From contig DATFYM010000101.1 in NCBI GenBank assembly GCA_035315065.1, positions 1-44,700 on the forward strand: a stretch of 44,700 bases of DNA. The letters are read 5' to 3'. The notes under the pieces are model-generated. The model made no database searches and was not told the origin of the DNA. It worked only from the letters and a program-made list of their open reading frames with translations. This DNA is from DATFYM01 sp035315065. GTDB lineage: Bacteria > Acidobacteriota > Terriglobia > UBA7540. Numbering within the stretch: position 1 is the first letter of the stretch; every line of letters begins with the position of its first letter. Of this stretch, positions 1-6,666 are shown one piece after another. The position numbers and the translations under genes were made by a program.

Positions 1-688
1 GGAAATCGGAGCTGTCGAATTTCGCGTTTTCGTCGATCTTGCCCGTCAGGAAGCCCTTCCCAAGCGGGCTATAAGGCACGAAACCAATCCCGAGTTCCTC
101 GAGTGTGGGTATCACTTCCTGCTCCGGCTTCCTCCACCACAGCGAGTATTCGCTCTGGACCGCAGTGACCGGCTGGACGGCGTGTGCACGACGGATCGTC
201 TTTGCGGCTGCTTCAGACATGCCGAAGTGCTTGACCTTGCCCTCCTGAATGAGGTCCTTCACGGCTCCCGCGACGTCTTCGATCGCAACCTCGGGGTCCA
301 CACGGTGCTGATAGTAGAGATCGATGGCATCAACCCTGAGCCGCTTCAGCGACCCTTCGACGGCCTGCTTGATGTGCTCGGGCCTGCTATTCACGCCTGC
401 CGCTCCCGGCCGATGATCGGTGCCACTAAGATCGAACCCGAATTTGGTGGCGATCACTACTTGCCCGCGGAAGGGAGCGAGGGCTTCGCCGACGAGTTCT
501 TCGTTCAAGAACGGGCCGTAGACTTCTGCGGTGTCAAAGAATGTGATGCCGCGTTCAACGGCAGCACGGAGAAGAGAGGTCATCTCCTGCTTGTCTTTGG
601 GCGGGCCGTAGGAAAAACTCATTCCCATGCAGCCGAGCCCCAGAGCCGAAACTTCGAGATTGCTTTTTCCAAGTTTGCGCTTCTGCAT
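1..688 (-). CDS. Aldo/keto reductase, 3' end cut by window edge
   Basis: NADPH-dependent aldo/keto reductase of the YhdN/AKR13-like type, expected to reduce aldehydes or ketones in the cytoplasm; the substrate cannot be told. The reading frame is open for 229 codons from an ATG at 688 to the left edge, so the C-terminal third is missing. The AKR catalytic tetrad is visible as Asp52, Tyr57 (DTAEVYG), Lys82 (IATKFG) and His128 (YYQHRVD), and the N-terminal LGLGCMGMS is typical of the family. The start is supported by an AAGGAG-type ribosome site about 5 bases upstream. It is a single gene reading away from the IS element. The family call is firm. Confidence 0.93.
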   Translation of the reverse strand, partial: MQKRKLGKSNLEVSALGLGCMGMSFSYGPPKDKQEMTSLLRAAVERGITFFDTAEVYGPFLNEELVGEALAPFRGQVVIATKFGFDLSGTDHRPGAAGVNSRPEHIKQAVEGSLKRLRVDAIDLYYQHRVDPEVAIEDVAGAVKDLIQEGKVKHFGMSEAAAKTIRRAHAVQPVTAVQSEYSLWWRKPEQEVIPTLEELGIGFVPYSPLGKGFLTGKIDENAKFDSSDF

Positions 689-929
689 TGTTTCTCCTTT
701 AAGGTACTTTCCCGGATGATGAACCAGCCGTTTTGGCCAGCCTCAAAATCGCGTCGCTGCCGCTCCTCCGGGCGCCGCAGATAGTGGCTGAGAAATTCCG
801 GCTAGCCCCAGGGATCAAGTATAGTCTGCTTACCCTTCGGGCGTTTGCCTAGTTCTCTAAAGTTCTTGCCAGATTCTCCGAAACTCCACCAAAATTGCGG
901 TTCCCGCTCCATGCCGTTCGCAGCCTATC

Positions 930-937
930 GGAAAAAG
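930..937. repeat. 8-bp target-site duplication, left copy
   Basis: GGAAAAAG directly abuts the left terminal inverted repeat and is repeated exactly at 2283-2290. ISL3-family transposition makes 8-bp duplications. Confidence 0.9.
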
Positions 938-961
938 GGCTCTGCGTAAGAATTCGAAAGG
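938..961. repeat. ISL3 left terminal inverted repeat
   Basis: Pairs with the reverse complement of 2259-2282 over about 24 bp with about four mismatches. Confidence 0.85.
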
Positions 962-970
962 AGGCGCAAT

Positions 971-2205
971 TTACGCCACCTTCCTGACGGCGACGAATTC
1001 GGTCTTCGTCGCGGCCATTCGCTGAGCCTTGAGGAGAAGGTAGCGAAAGTTTTTGTACCCACGCCCCCGACACAACAGGGCTTTGATGTTGCCGTTGATG
1101 GCTTCCACCACCCCAAAGCGAACTTTGGTCCGGCAGTAGTTCAAGATGCCTTCGAGGTGATTGAGGAGCATCTCCGCCAGTTTCTGAAAGGGCTTCAGCC
1201 GCTGCCAGCGCAACTGGTCGATCCAGCTCTTCAGGTAGCGCAGCATCGCCCCCTCGTAGCGGTAATTCCACAGTCGCTCTAAAGATTCCTTCAGCAAGTA
1301 GGCCTTCATGACGCGGCGATTGAGGGCAAACAAGGTGTTAAGTTGTCTTTTTTTTTCGTATCCAGGTTCACCCACCGCGTCAACAGCAGCCACCGCTTGC
1401 CCTTCACCACATCCCTCATCTTTCCACCCTTGCGGAAGAACTCTGCCCGCCGCACCTCGTCGATCGCCTGGTTGGCGTGCTGCAGGATATGGAACTTGTC
1501 ATAAACGATCCGGCATTGGGGAGCGTGCTGGTGAATACTGTTGGTGAATCCTTCCCACATGTCGACGCACGCCGTCTCGATCCGTCCCCGCTGCCCCCCA
1601 CTCAGTTGCGTCTGGAAGAAGCCGTCCAGCACCTCCTGTTTTCGCCCCTCCCCAAACCACATCGGTTCGCCCGCCTCCAGATTGCTCACCACGGTGAGAA
1701 ACTTCGTCTTCTTCCCCACGTAAATCTCATCCACCCCCATCTGCTTCAGTGCCGGCTTCCGCCGCCCTGCCGCCCAACGTTCCAGATAGCGCAAGTCGAT
1801 CGCCCGTACCGTACTGGCGGCTAAGCCAAAGTGCCGAGCCACCTGACGCGCCGCCGCCCCTTCACAGGCCAACCCCACCGCTTCCTCAAACCGCTTACTG
1901 AAGGGCGCCTTGCTGGGTAACTGGGGCACCTTCTCCACCCGCAATCCGCAATCCGGACATCGCACCCGGTAAACCTCCACCACCACCGTCGTGCGAAACT
2001 CTCCCCAAGGCAGGTCTCGCACTTCTCGCTCCCGGCAGTCCTGATAATCTACCAACTTGCGTCCGCAACCTGAACACTCCAACTTCCGATTGCCTCGCTT
2101 GCGGCGCACCCACAATCGCAGAGTTTTCGCCTCTTTGTTGATCTCGTACCGGTAAACCCGATACCCTGGCCAACACAGGATCTTCGTGAAGTCATGGTCT
2201 CTCAT
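971..2205 (-). CDS. ISL3-family transposase, split by a -1 frameshift at an A9 run
   Basis: DDE transposase that moves the surrounding IS. The first frame (1306-2205) holds the N-terminal zinc ribbon (CSGCG and CPDCG pairs), a helix-turn-helix region (ARQVARHFGLAASTVRAID) and the catalytic core beginning MGVDEIYVGKK, with CVDMWEGF and YDKFHILQHAN. The second frame (971-1393) carries the rest of the core (VRFGVVEAINGNIKALLCRGRGYKNF). The two frames meet at nine A residues on the coding strand (1348-1356); a -1 shift there joins LDTKK to KRQLNTLFALNRR and gives a protein of about 410 aa, the normal ISL3 length. Either slippage at the A9 run restores the protein or this copy is inactivated by one deleted base. 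The intact ends and target duplication are compatible with both. Confidence 0.88.
1348..1356 (-). other. A9 slippery run at the transposase frame junction
   Basis: Nine consecutive A on the coding strand (GAT ACG AAA AAA AAA GAC). Slipping back one base, or transcribing ten A, continues into the C-terminal frame. Runs of nine or more A are known substrates for RNA polymerase slippage; its use here is inferred. Confidence 0.5.
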
Positions 2206-2258
2206 GCCACCCAGTGTAGCCGAGAACCAATTTCGCGAATCCGCTTAAAACCTGACGC

Positions 2259-2282
2259 CCTTACAAATTCCTGCGCAGAGCC
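2259..2282. repeat. ISL3 right terminal inverted repeat
   Basis: Reverse complement matches 938-961 over about 24 bp; it lies 53 bp upstream of the transposase start. Confidence 0.85.
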
Positions 2283-2290
2283 GGAAAAAG
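2283..2290. repeat. 8-bp target-site duplication, right copy
   Basis: GGAAAAAG, identical to 930-937. Confidence 0.9.
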
Positions 2291-2423
2291 CAAGGGTAGC
2301 AACGGTAGCGCAGAGCTGGCGGGAGGGGAAGAATTGACGATTGGTCCTGAGCGAAGGATTGACGATTTGAAGAGGCGACAGTAGTCAGTTATAGCCCGGA
2401 GTCGGACCGCTACAGCGAATGAT

Positions 2424-3062
2424 TCAAATCAGGATCAAACCGTGCCGGATACCGAGGGTCACGGCCTCGGTACGGCTCCCTGCGCCCAACTTGCCCATGA
2501 TCGAGGCGACGTGGAATTTGACGGTATGCTCGGAAATCTCCAGGCGCGAAGCGATCTCTTTGTTTCCTAGCCCTCCTGCCAGGAGCCGCAGGACTTCAAT
2601 TTCGCGCGGCGTCAGCGCTTCCACCAACGTTTCGGAACCGCCGCTCGACAGGGTGTTCGTCGCCGGAAGCAAGGACTCGATATCGCTCCCGTGCATCACC
2701 ACCAAGCCCGCCGCCGCGGCCTCGATCGCCGCGATGATCTCCGGTCCGGTGAGGCCGCTCGGAAGCACCGCCTTAACCCCTGCACGCAACGCGTCGGCCA
2801 CCGGCTCAAGGGCAGGGTTCCGTACCAGCACCACTACGGGCCCGCCGGCCAAGGCCTGATCCATGGCCTCGCGGACGGAGTCGTCCGCCAGCGTCTCGGC
2901 TTCCACAAGCAAGACATCCGGCGGCGATTCCGTAGCGGATCGGGTCTCCCGAGCGCGACCCGAGGAATCACCCGCCAGGCGAAGGGCAGGATTCCCCCGC
3001 AGCAGGCTCTCGAGGCCCGCTTTGACGATGGCGGAAGACGCTTTGATGAGCACCCGAATCAT
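2424..3062 (-). CDS. LuxR/NarL-type regulator with degenerate receiver
   Basis: DNA-binding transcription regulator of about 212 aa. The C-terminal LuxR helix-turn-helix is complete (LTPREIEVLRLLAGGL, NKEIASRLEISEHTVKFHV). The N-terminal half has the length and strand pattern of a receiver domain, but the acidic pair near residue 7 is Lys-Ala (VLIKASS) and the phosphoacceptor position is Glu54 (DVLLVEAETL) instead of Asp, so aspartyl phosphorylation is unlikely. The start is set at 3062: its ATG overlaps the TGA of the upstream protease gene (ATGA), which implies translational coupling; an in-frame ATG at 3083 is less likely. It is the last gene of a three-gene set behind two HtrA-like proteases. 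Control by protein binding, or constitutive activity, is inferred. Confidence 0.85.
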   Translation of the reverse strand: MIRVLIKASSAIVKAGLESLLRGNPALRLAGDSSGRARETRSATESPPDVLLVEAETLADDSVREAMDQALAGGPVVVLVRNPALEPVADALRAGVKAVLPSGLTGPEIIAAIEAAAAGLVVMHGSDIESLLPATNTLSSGGSETLVEALTPREIEVLRLLAGGLGNKEIASRLEISEHTVKFHVASIMGKLGAGSRTEAVTLGIRHGLILI

Positions 3063-3934
3063 GCCGCCGCAACTTGGGGACAATGGAGACGAATTGCCAC
3101 GCTGCGAACCTTATTCGGATCACCCCGAACGAACTGCAGGCGCAGCAGGCGCTCTTCGGTCCCCTCCAATGCCCCTTCGAGGTCATCGAGCGAGTGAAGG
3201 TCCTGCCCTTCAATCCCCACCAGGATATCGCCGGCTCGCAGCGATGCAAACTCGGCCGCGCTGCCCGCGACCACGTCGAGCACCGCCAGCCCCAGGCGTT
3301 CCGCGCCGCTCGTCCGTACTTCGACCGCACGCACCGCAACTCCCAGGGATGCTTGCTGAAGGTCCCCAGCGAGGAGTCGCTTCACGGCATTGCTCGGCAC
3401 CGCGAGCCCCAGGCCGCCCACGACCATGGTATTCACCCCGACTACATTCCCGCGTGCATCGGCCAGAGGGCCACCGGAATTGCCGGGCGCCAGTTGCACG
3501 TCGGCGTGGATCCACTTCGTGGGTCCCAGCCCGGGCCGTCGTCCGATGGCATGGACAACTCCCGTCGTGACAGCGCCCATGAAACCGAGCGGGTTCCCAA
3601 CCGCCACCACGAGTTCGCCTACACGCAACTCATCCGAGTTCGCCAGCGTGGCCGGCGTGAGATTCATGGTGGGAATCCGAAGCAGCGCCAAGTCACGCCG
3701 GGTGTTGCGAACCTTGAGGCGGGCGGGAAAGGAGCTGCCGTCCCAGAGTTCGACCGATAGCCGGGAACCATTCGTGACCGGGGCCGCGCCAGGGGCCACG
3801 ACATGCGCATTCGTCGCGACGAGCCCGTCTGATTTTACGATGATTCCCGACCCCAGGCCGCGCCGGCCGTTTTTGACCTGGACGGTGGAACGCCGCAACT
3901 GTTCGGCAACCGCGCCAAATCCTGCGAAGCTCAT
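3059..3934 (-). CDS. HtrA/DegP-like serine protease, trypsin fold plus PDZ
   Basis: Trypsin-like (S1C) protease of 291 aa. The catalytic triad is visible as His44 (TNAHVV), Asp81 (RRDLALLRI) and Ser153 (GNSGGPL). A PDZ domain follows from about residue 190 (SLGVAVRAVEV, GSAAEFASLRAGDILVGIEG). There is no signal peptide or membrane segment at the N-terminus, unlike DegP/DegS, so the protein is predicted cytoplasmic or exported by an unseen route. Its stop overlaps the start of the regulator gene downstream, and a second HtrA-like gene lies 7 bp upstream, so the three are probably one operon. The domain call is firm; substrates are unknown. Confidence 0.9.
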   Translation of the reverse strand: MSFAGFGAVAEQLRRSTVQVKNGRRGLGSGIIVKSDGLVATNAHVVAPGAAPVTNGSRLSVELWDGSSFPARLKVRNTRRDLALLRIPTMNLTPATLANSDELRVGELVVAVGNPLGFMGAVTTGVVHAIGRRPGLGPTKWIHADVQLAPGNSGGPLADARGNVVGVNTMVVGGLGLAVPSNAVKRLLAGDLQQASLGVAVRAVEVRTSGAERLGLAVLDVVAGSAAEFASLRAGDILVGIEGQDLHSLDDLEGALEGTEERLLRLQFVRGDPNKVRSVAIRLHCPQVAAA

Positions 3935-3941
3935 ACCTGCC

Positions 3942-4859
3942 TCACCTTCCGGGACGTTCGCCGACGGTAATCCCTACCTCTGCGATCGCGCCCGCGCGAA
4001 TGATTCTAGCTTTCACCAGCTTTCCGATCACCCCCGAATCCGAGAAAGATCGCAGGTCTTCGATCCCTTCCAGGGATGCATCGTCAAGGCCCACGAGGAT
4101 GTCGCCGAGCAGCACGCCCGCACGCTCCGCGGGCCCGCCGGGTTCGACGCTCACCACGATCACGCCATTTTGACCGGGCACCGAAAGCTTCTCGCGGAGA
4201 GCCTCCGGAATCACCACCGGCTGAACTCCAATACCAAAGTAGCCGCGCGGCAGGTAACCCTTTTCGAGCAGACCGTCCACGACCCGGTTGACCGAAGAAG
4301 CCGGGATCGCCAAGCCGGCAATGCGCGACAGGCCCGAAGTTGCGATTCCCAGGATTTGTCCGCGGCAATCCACTACCATCCCTCCGGAAGAATTCGGAAA
4401 CAGAGTAGCATCAAGCCGGATGTAGCTGTCGAGGCGCCCTCCTCGCCACGTTCGCCAGGGACCAGAAACGGCGCTGATGATTCCCAGGCTGGCGTTCGGC
4501 CCGCTGTCGGGAGACCGTCCCAGCACCAAGGCCAACTCGCCCGCTCTTGCCGGATCACTCACGCCGGCCCGGGCGGCCGAGGTAGTAGGGGAGCCGAGCC
4601 CTTTAACTTTCAGAACGGTCACGTCGGTTCGGGAATCACGGCCGACGAGGGCCGCACTGACGGTTCGGCCATCAGAGAGCGTGACCTGAATGTCTTCTTC
4701 GCGACGGACGGTGTGATCGGCCGTCACGATGATGTCGGGCCGCCACAGGACGCCGCTCGAAGGATAATGCGGACGAGCGTGTACAGCCACAACATCGGGT
4801 TGAAACCGTTCCACAAGCTTTGCCAGTTCGTTGGAAAGACTCACCACTGTATTCTCCAT
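3942..4859 (-). CDS. HtrA-like serine protease, divergent, plus PDZ
   Basis: Second trypsin-like/PDZ protein of the cluster, 305 aa. Triad candidates are His49 (VTADHTV), Asp79 (RTDVTVLKV) and Ser158 (FPNSSGGMVV). The serine motif departs from the canonical GNSGGP but keeps Ser-Gly-Gly, so activity is plausible but not certain. The PDZ domain (YFGIGVQPVVI, GGPAERAGVLLGDILVGL) starts near residue 205. No signal peptide is seen (MENTVVSLSNELAKLVERF). It is the first gene of the set; the next HtrA-like gene starts 7 bp downstream. Two different HtrA-like proteins could form mixed oligomers, but nothing in the sequence proves that. Confidence 0.85.
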   Translation of the reverse strand: MENTVVSLSNELAKLVERFQPDVVAVHARPHYPSSGVLWRPDIIVTADHTVRREEDIQVTLSDGRTVSAALVGRDSRTDVTVLKVKGLGSPTTSAARAGVSDPARAGELALVLGRSPDSGPNASLGIISAVSGPWRTWRGGRLDSYIRLDATLFPNSSGGMVVDCRGQILGIATSGLSRIAGLAIPASSVNRVVDGLLEKGYLPRGYFGIGVQPVVIPEALREKLSVPGQNGVIVVSVEPGGPAERAGVLLGDILVGLDDASLEGIEDLRSFSDSGVIGKLVKARIIRAGAIAEVGITVGERPGR

Positions 4860-5169
4860 TTAGAACCTCCAAGCACATTGTGCCGAAGCCGACACCTCGA
4901 TACATCCGCCAGATGGGTAGGGGGCACCTGGACAATCGACGAGGTCTCAGACGCCGTTCTCGTGGCGATGATCGACGAGCTTTATGCACGGACCACAATC
5001 GCAGGGTATCGATTGAGGCTCACTTCTCTCCAACAGGAGATCGGTCAATATCGCCCCTCTCTCCGCAGTTCTGCAGGGTGTACAAACTCGGTTCAACTGA
5101 CTGTTGCCCGTATAAGGGAACCCCAGGTGGGGGCGCCCTCTCCGTTGTTCAGTGACTCAAGAACGGCGC

Positions 5170-5197
5170 TTCAAACTAGCCGGGTTGCGAGTATAAT
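5170..5197 (+). promoter_or_regulatory. Candidate sigma-70 promoter upstream of a small ORF
   Basis: TTCAAA, 16-bp spacer, then a perfect TATAAT (5192-5197). The next good start codon with a ribosome site is about 100 bp downstream at 5297. Confidence 0.4.
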
Positions 5198-5296
5198 GGT
5201 GTTTCCGGTCGAGACCACGAGCTCGGAATGCGCTGGGTTAGAGGGCCCGGCGATGAAGAGATTACCGGTTAACGAAGGGGGGCGAAGAGGAAACGC

Positions 5297-5449
5297 ATGG
5301 GCGATCCGAAAACGACTCTGGACCAGAACCGAATCAAGACGCAGAAGGCAGACCAGGAGGGTGCTCGCAATACGACGGATGACATTCTAACGAATCCAAA
5401 AACCGACGACCTGCCTCAAGAAGACTTGCACGAAAAGTCGGACGACTGA
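5297..5449 (+). CDS. Small acidic hydrophilic protein, 50 aa
   Basis: Short ORF beginning MGDPKTTLDQNRIKTQ and ending LPQEDLHEKSDD. An AGAGGA ribosome site sits about 6 bases before the ATG and a TATAAT box lies about 100 bp upstream. The peptide is very polar, has no hydrophobic segment and looks disordered. I recognise no family. The same frame continues after its stop for about 75 codons interrupted only by one TAA (see findings), so it may be the start of a decayed longer gene rather than a true micro-protein. Confidence 0.45.
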   Translation: MGDPKTTLDQNRIKTQKADQEGARNTTDDILTNPKTDDLPQEDLHEKSDD

Positions 5450-5722
5450 ATCAAGCCCGAGCTCAAGAATGCACATGGGAGATACGATCTCACACTAAAG
5501 CCGGAAGTAATGAGCGATATCTAAGTGGTTTGCGTTGGCGACTTCCAGAACACGGGTTGCAACGCAGCCGCCCGGAAGCTGCGGGGCATAAATGTCAAAA
5601 AGGATCGTTACTCAGGTTTACCTTACCATACAGGGGTCTTCATCGCTCCTCCCCTCAAGGGTCTCCACGCCGCTTGATCCCTTGCAGAGAGGCGCGGAGA
5701 GCGGACAAAAGCGAGGTGCAGG

Positions 5723-5929
5723 ATGCGGCAAGTGGTGATTTATCCCGGCGAAGATGGTTACTGGGTGGTTGAGTGTCCGAGCCTCCCGGGGTGCGTCAGT
5801 CAAGGGAAGACGAAGGAAGAAGCCGCTCAGAACATCAAGGAGGCGATTCGAGGTTACGTCGCCGCACTTCAAGAGGACGGGCTGCCGGTGCCGGAAGAGC
5901 GATTTGACGTCCTCGTGGTCGCGGTATGA
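5723..5929 (+). CDS. hicB: HicB-family antitoxin
   Basis: Antitoxin of a type II toxin-antitoxin pair, 68 aa. It shows the HicB partial RNase H-like fold: MRQVVIYPGEDGYWVVECP, then LPGCVSQGKTKEEAAQNIKEAI and a closing LPVPEE segment. It is the short form without a C-terminal DNA-binding domain. A GAGGTGCAGG ribosome site precedes the ATG. Its TGA overlaps the ATG of hicA by four bases (ATGA), so the two are translationally coupled with the antitoxin first, an order seen in many hicBA loci. It should bind and mask the HicA RNase. Confidence 0.92.
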   Translation: MRQVVIYPGEDGYWVVECPSLPGCVSQGKTKEEAAQNIKEAIRGYVAALQEDGLPVPEERFDVLVVAV

Positions 5930-6147
5930 CCAAACTACCTGGGGTTTCCGGCAGAGACTGCCTCACGGCGTTGGAGAAGGTCGGCTTCTATCTCAAACGA
6001 CGAGAAAGCAGCCACATGATCGTTCGCCGCGATCACCCGTTCGTACAGGTCGTCGTCCCCGATCATAAGGAGCTCGACCGCGGTACCCTGCGATCGATTA
6101 TCCGACACGCGGGTCTGAGCGTCGATGAGTTTGTTCGGCTCTTGTAG
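5926..6147 (+). CDS. hicA: HicA-family mRNA interferase toxin
   Basis: Toxin of the pair, 73 aa, predicted to cleave mRNA when free of HicB. It has the double-stranded RNA-binding-like HicA fold: LPGVSGRDCLTALEKVGF, then the catalytic-histidine strand RRESSHMIVRR (His30), VVVPDHKELDRGTLRSII and a C-terminal helix, GLSVDEFVRLL. All the usual HicA landmarks are present, so it looks intact. It overlaps hicB by four bases. Confidence 0.93.
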   Translation: MTKLPGVSGRDCLTALEKVGFYLKRRESSHMIVRRDHPFVQVVVPDHKELDRGTLRSIIRHAGLSVDEFVRLL

Positions 6148-6149
6148 CA

Positions 6150-6386
6150 TTACTGAACATTGCGGGATATCGGCGGGGACGCCGCAGTATGCATCCGCGT
6201 TGAGCGCTTTTTGGACTGCCGTGAGGGAGTTCGAGCTTCAGAAGCGCGAGCGGTAGCGTGCGCCTTGTCGATTGATTTCAGTCTTTCCGTAACCTCATCT
6301 TCCGGCAGCGAGAGCAAGTGCTCTTCGATGATGTCGAATAGCTGATCGATCGACTCTTCTGCTGCATCCGAGTGACTCTTGGACAT
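6150..6386 (-). CDS. Uncharacterised small protein, 78 aa
   Basis: Starts MSKSHSDAAEESIDQLFDI, with a GAAGGAG ribosome site about 8 bases upstream of the ATG at 6386; a longer in-frame start at 6617 lacks support. The N-terminal 45 residues are acidic and helical (LFDIIEEHLLSLPEDEVTER), and the C-terminal 30 are basic, Ser/Thr-rich and probably disordered. Its stop lies 3 bp from the hicA stop on the other strand, so the two are convergent. No family recognised; it could be a regulatory or structural micro-protein. Confidence 0.5.
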   Translation of the reverse strand: MSKSHSDAAEESIDQLFDIIEEHLLSLPEDEVTERLKSIDKAHATARASEARTPSRQSKKRSTRMHTAASPPISRNVQ

Positions 6387-6666
6387 CCAAGTGCTCCTTC
6401 GCCTTTGTGCACTTACCTGCTCTAATATGACGCTATTCGTGCCAAATGTCAAAAGAAAGCCGCAAAACGGAGGGCAATAGGGAGCGGATGGTTTGCAATG
6501 CAACCCGAATGGGGACGACCTTATTTCTTCACTCTGCCCGCCAAGCCGCCCAAAGCCGACATTGATCGTGCACGCATCATCTTGTATCCTGATGCGGTCG
6601 CATTTGGGAATGGGCAAACACCGAGTGCCACTTGATCAGAACGACCATTCGGACGGAGCAACGGCT

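Larger units (their letters stand above)
938..2282. mobile_element. ISL3-family insertion sequence, 1345 bp, with TIRs and TSD
   Basis: A complete insertion sequence. The left end (938-961) begins GGCTCTGCGTAAGAATT and the right end (2259-2282, read on the minus strand) begins GGCTCTGCGCAGGAATT; about 20 of 24 positions match as terminal inverted repeats. Immediately outside both ends lies GGAAAAAG, a perfect 8-bp target duplication. The only gene inside is the transposase, on the minus strand. An unmutated target duplication points to a recent insertion. The rejoined flanks show no interrupted reading frame, so it landed between genes. Confidence 0.92.

Noticed and set aside
182..784. 200-codon plus-strand open frame at the left end
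   Set aside because: It is antisense to the aldo/keto reductase, which has all four catalytic residues.
3390..5390. 666-codon open frame on the plus strand across the HtrA genes
   Set aside because: It lies antisense to two genes with clear protease motifs; the product has no domain and is a product of high GC on the opposite strand.
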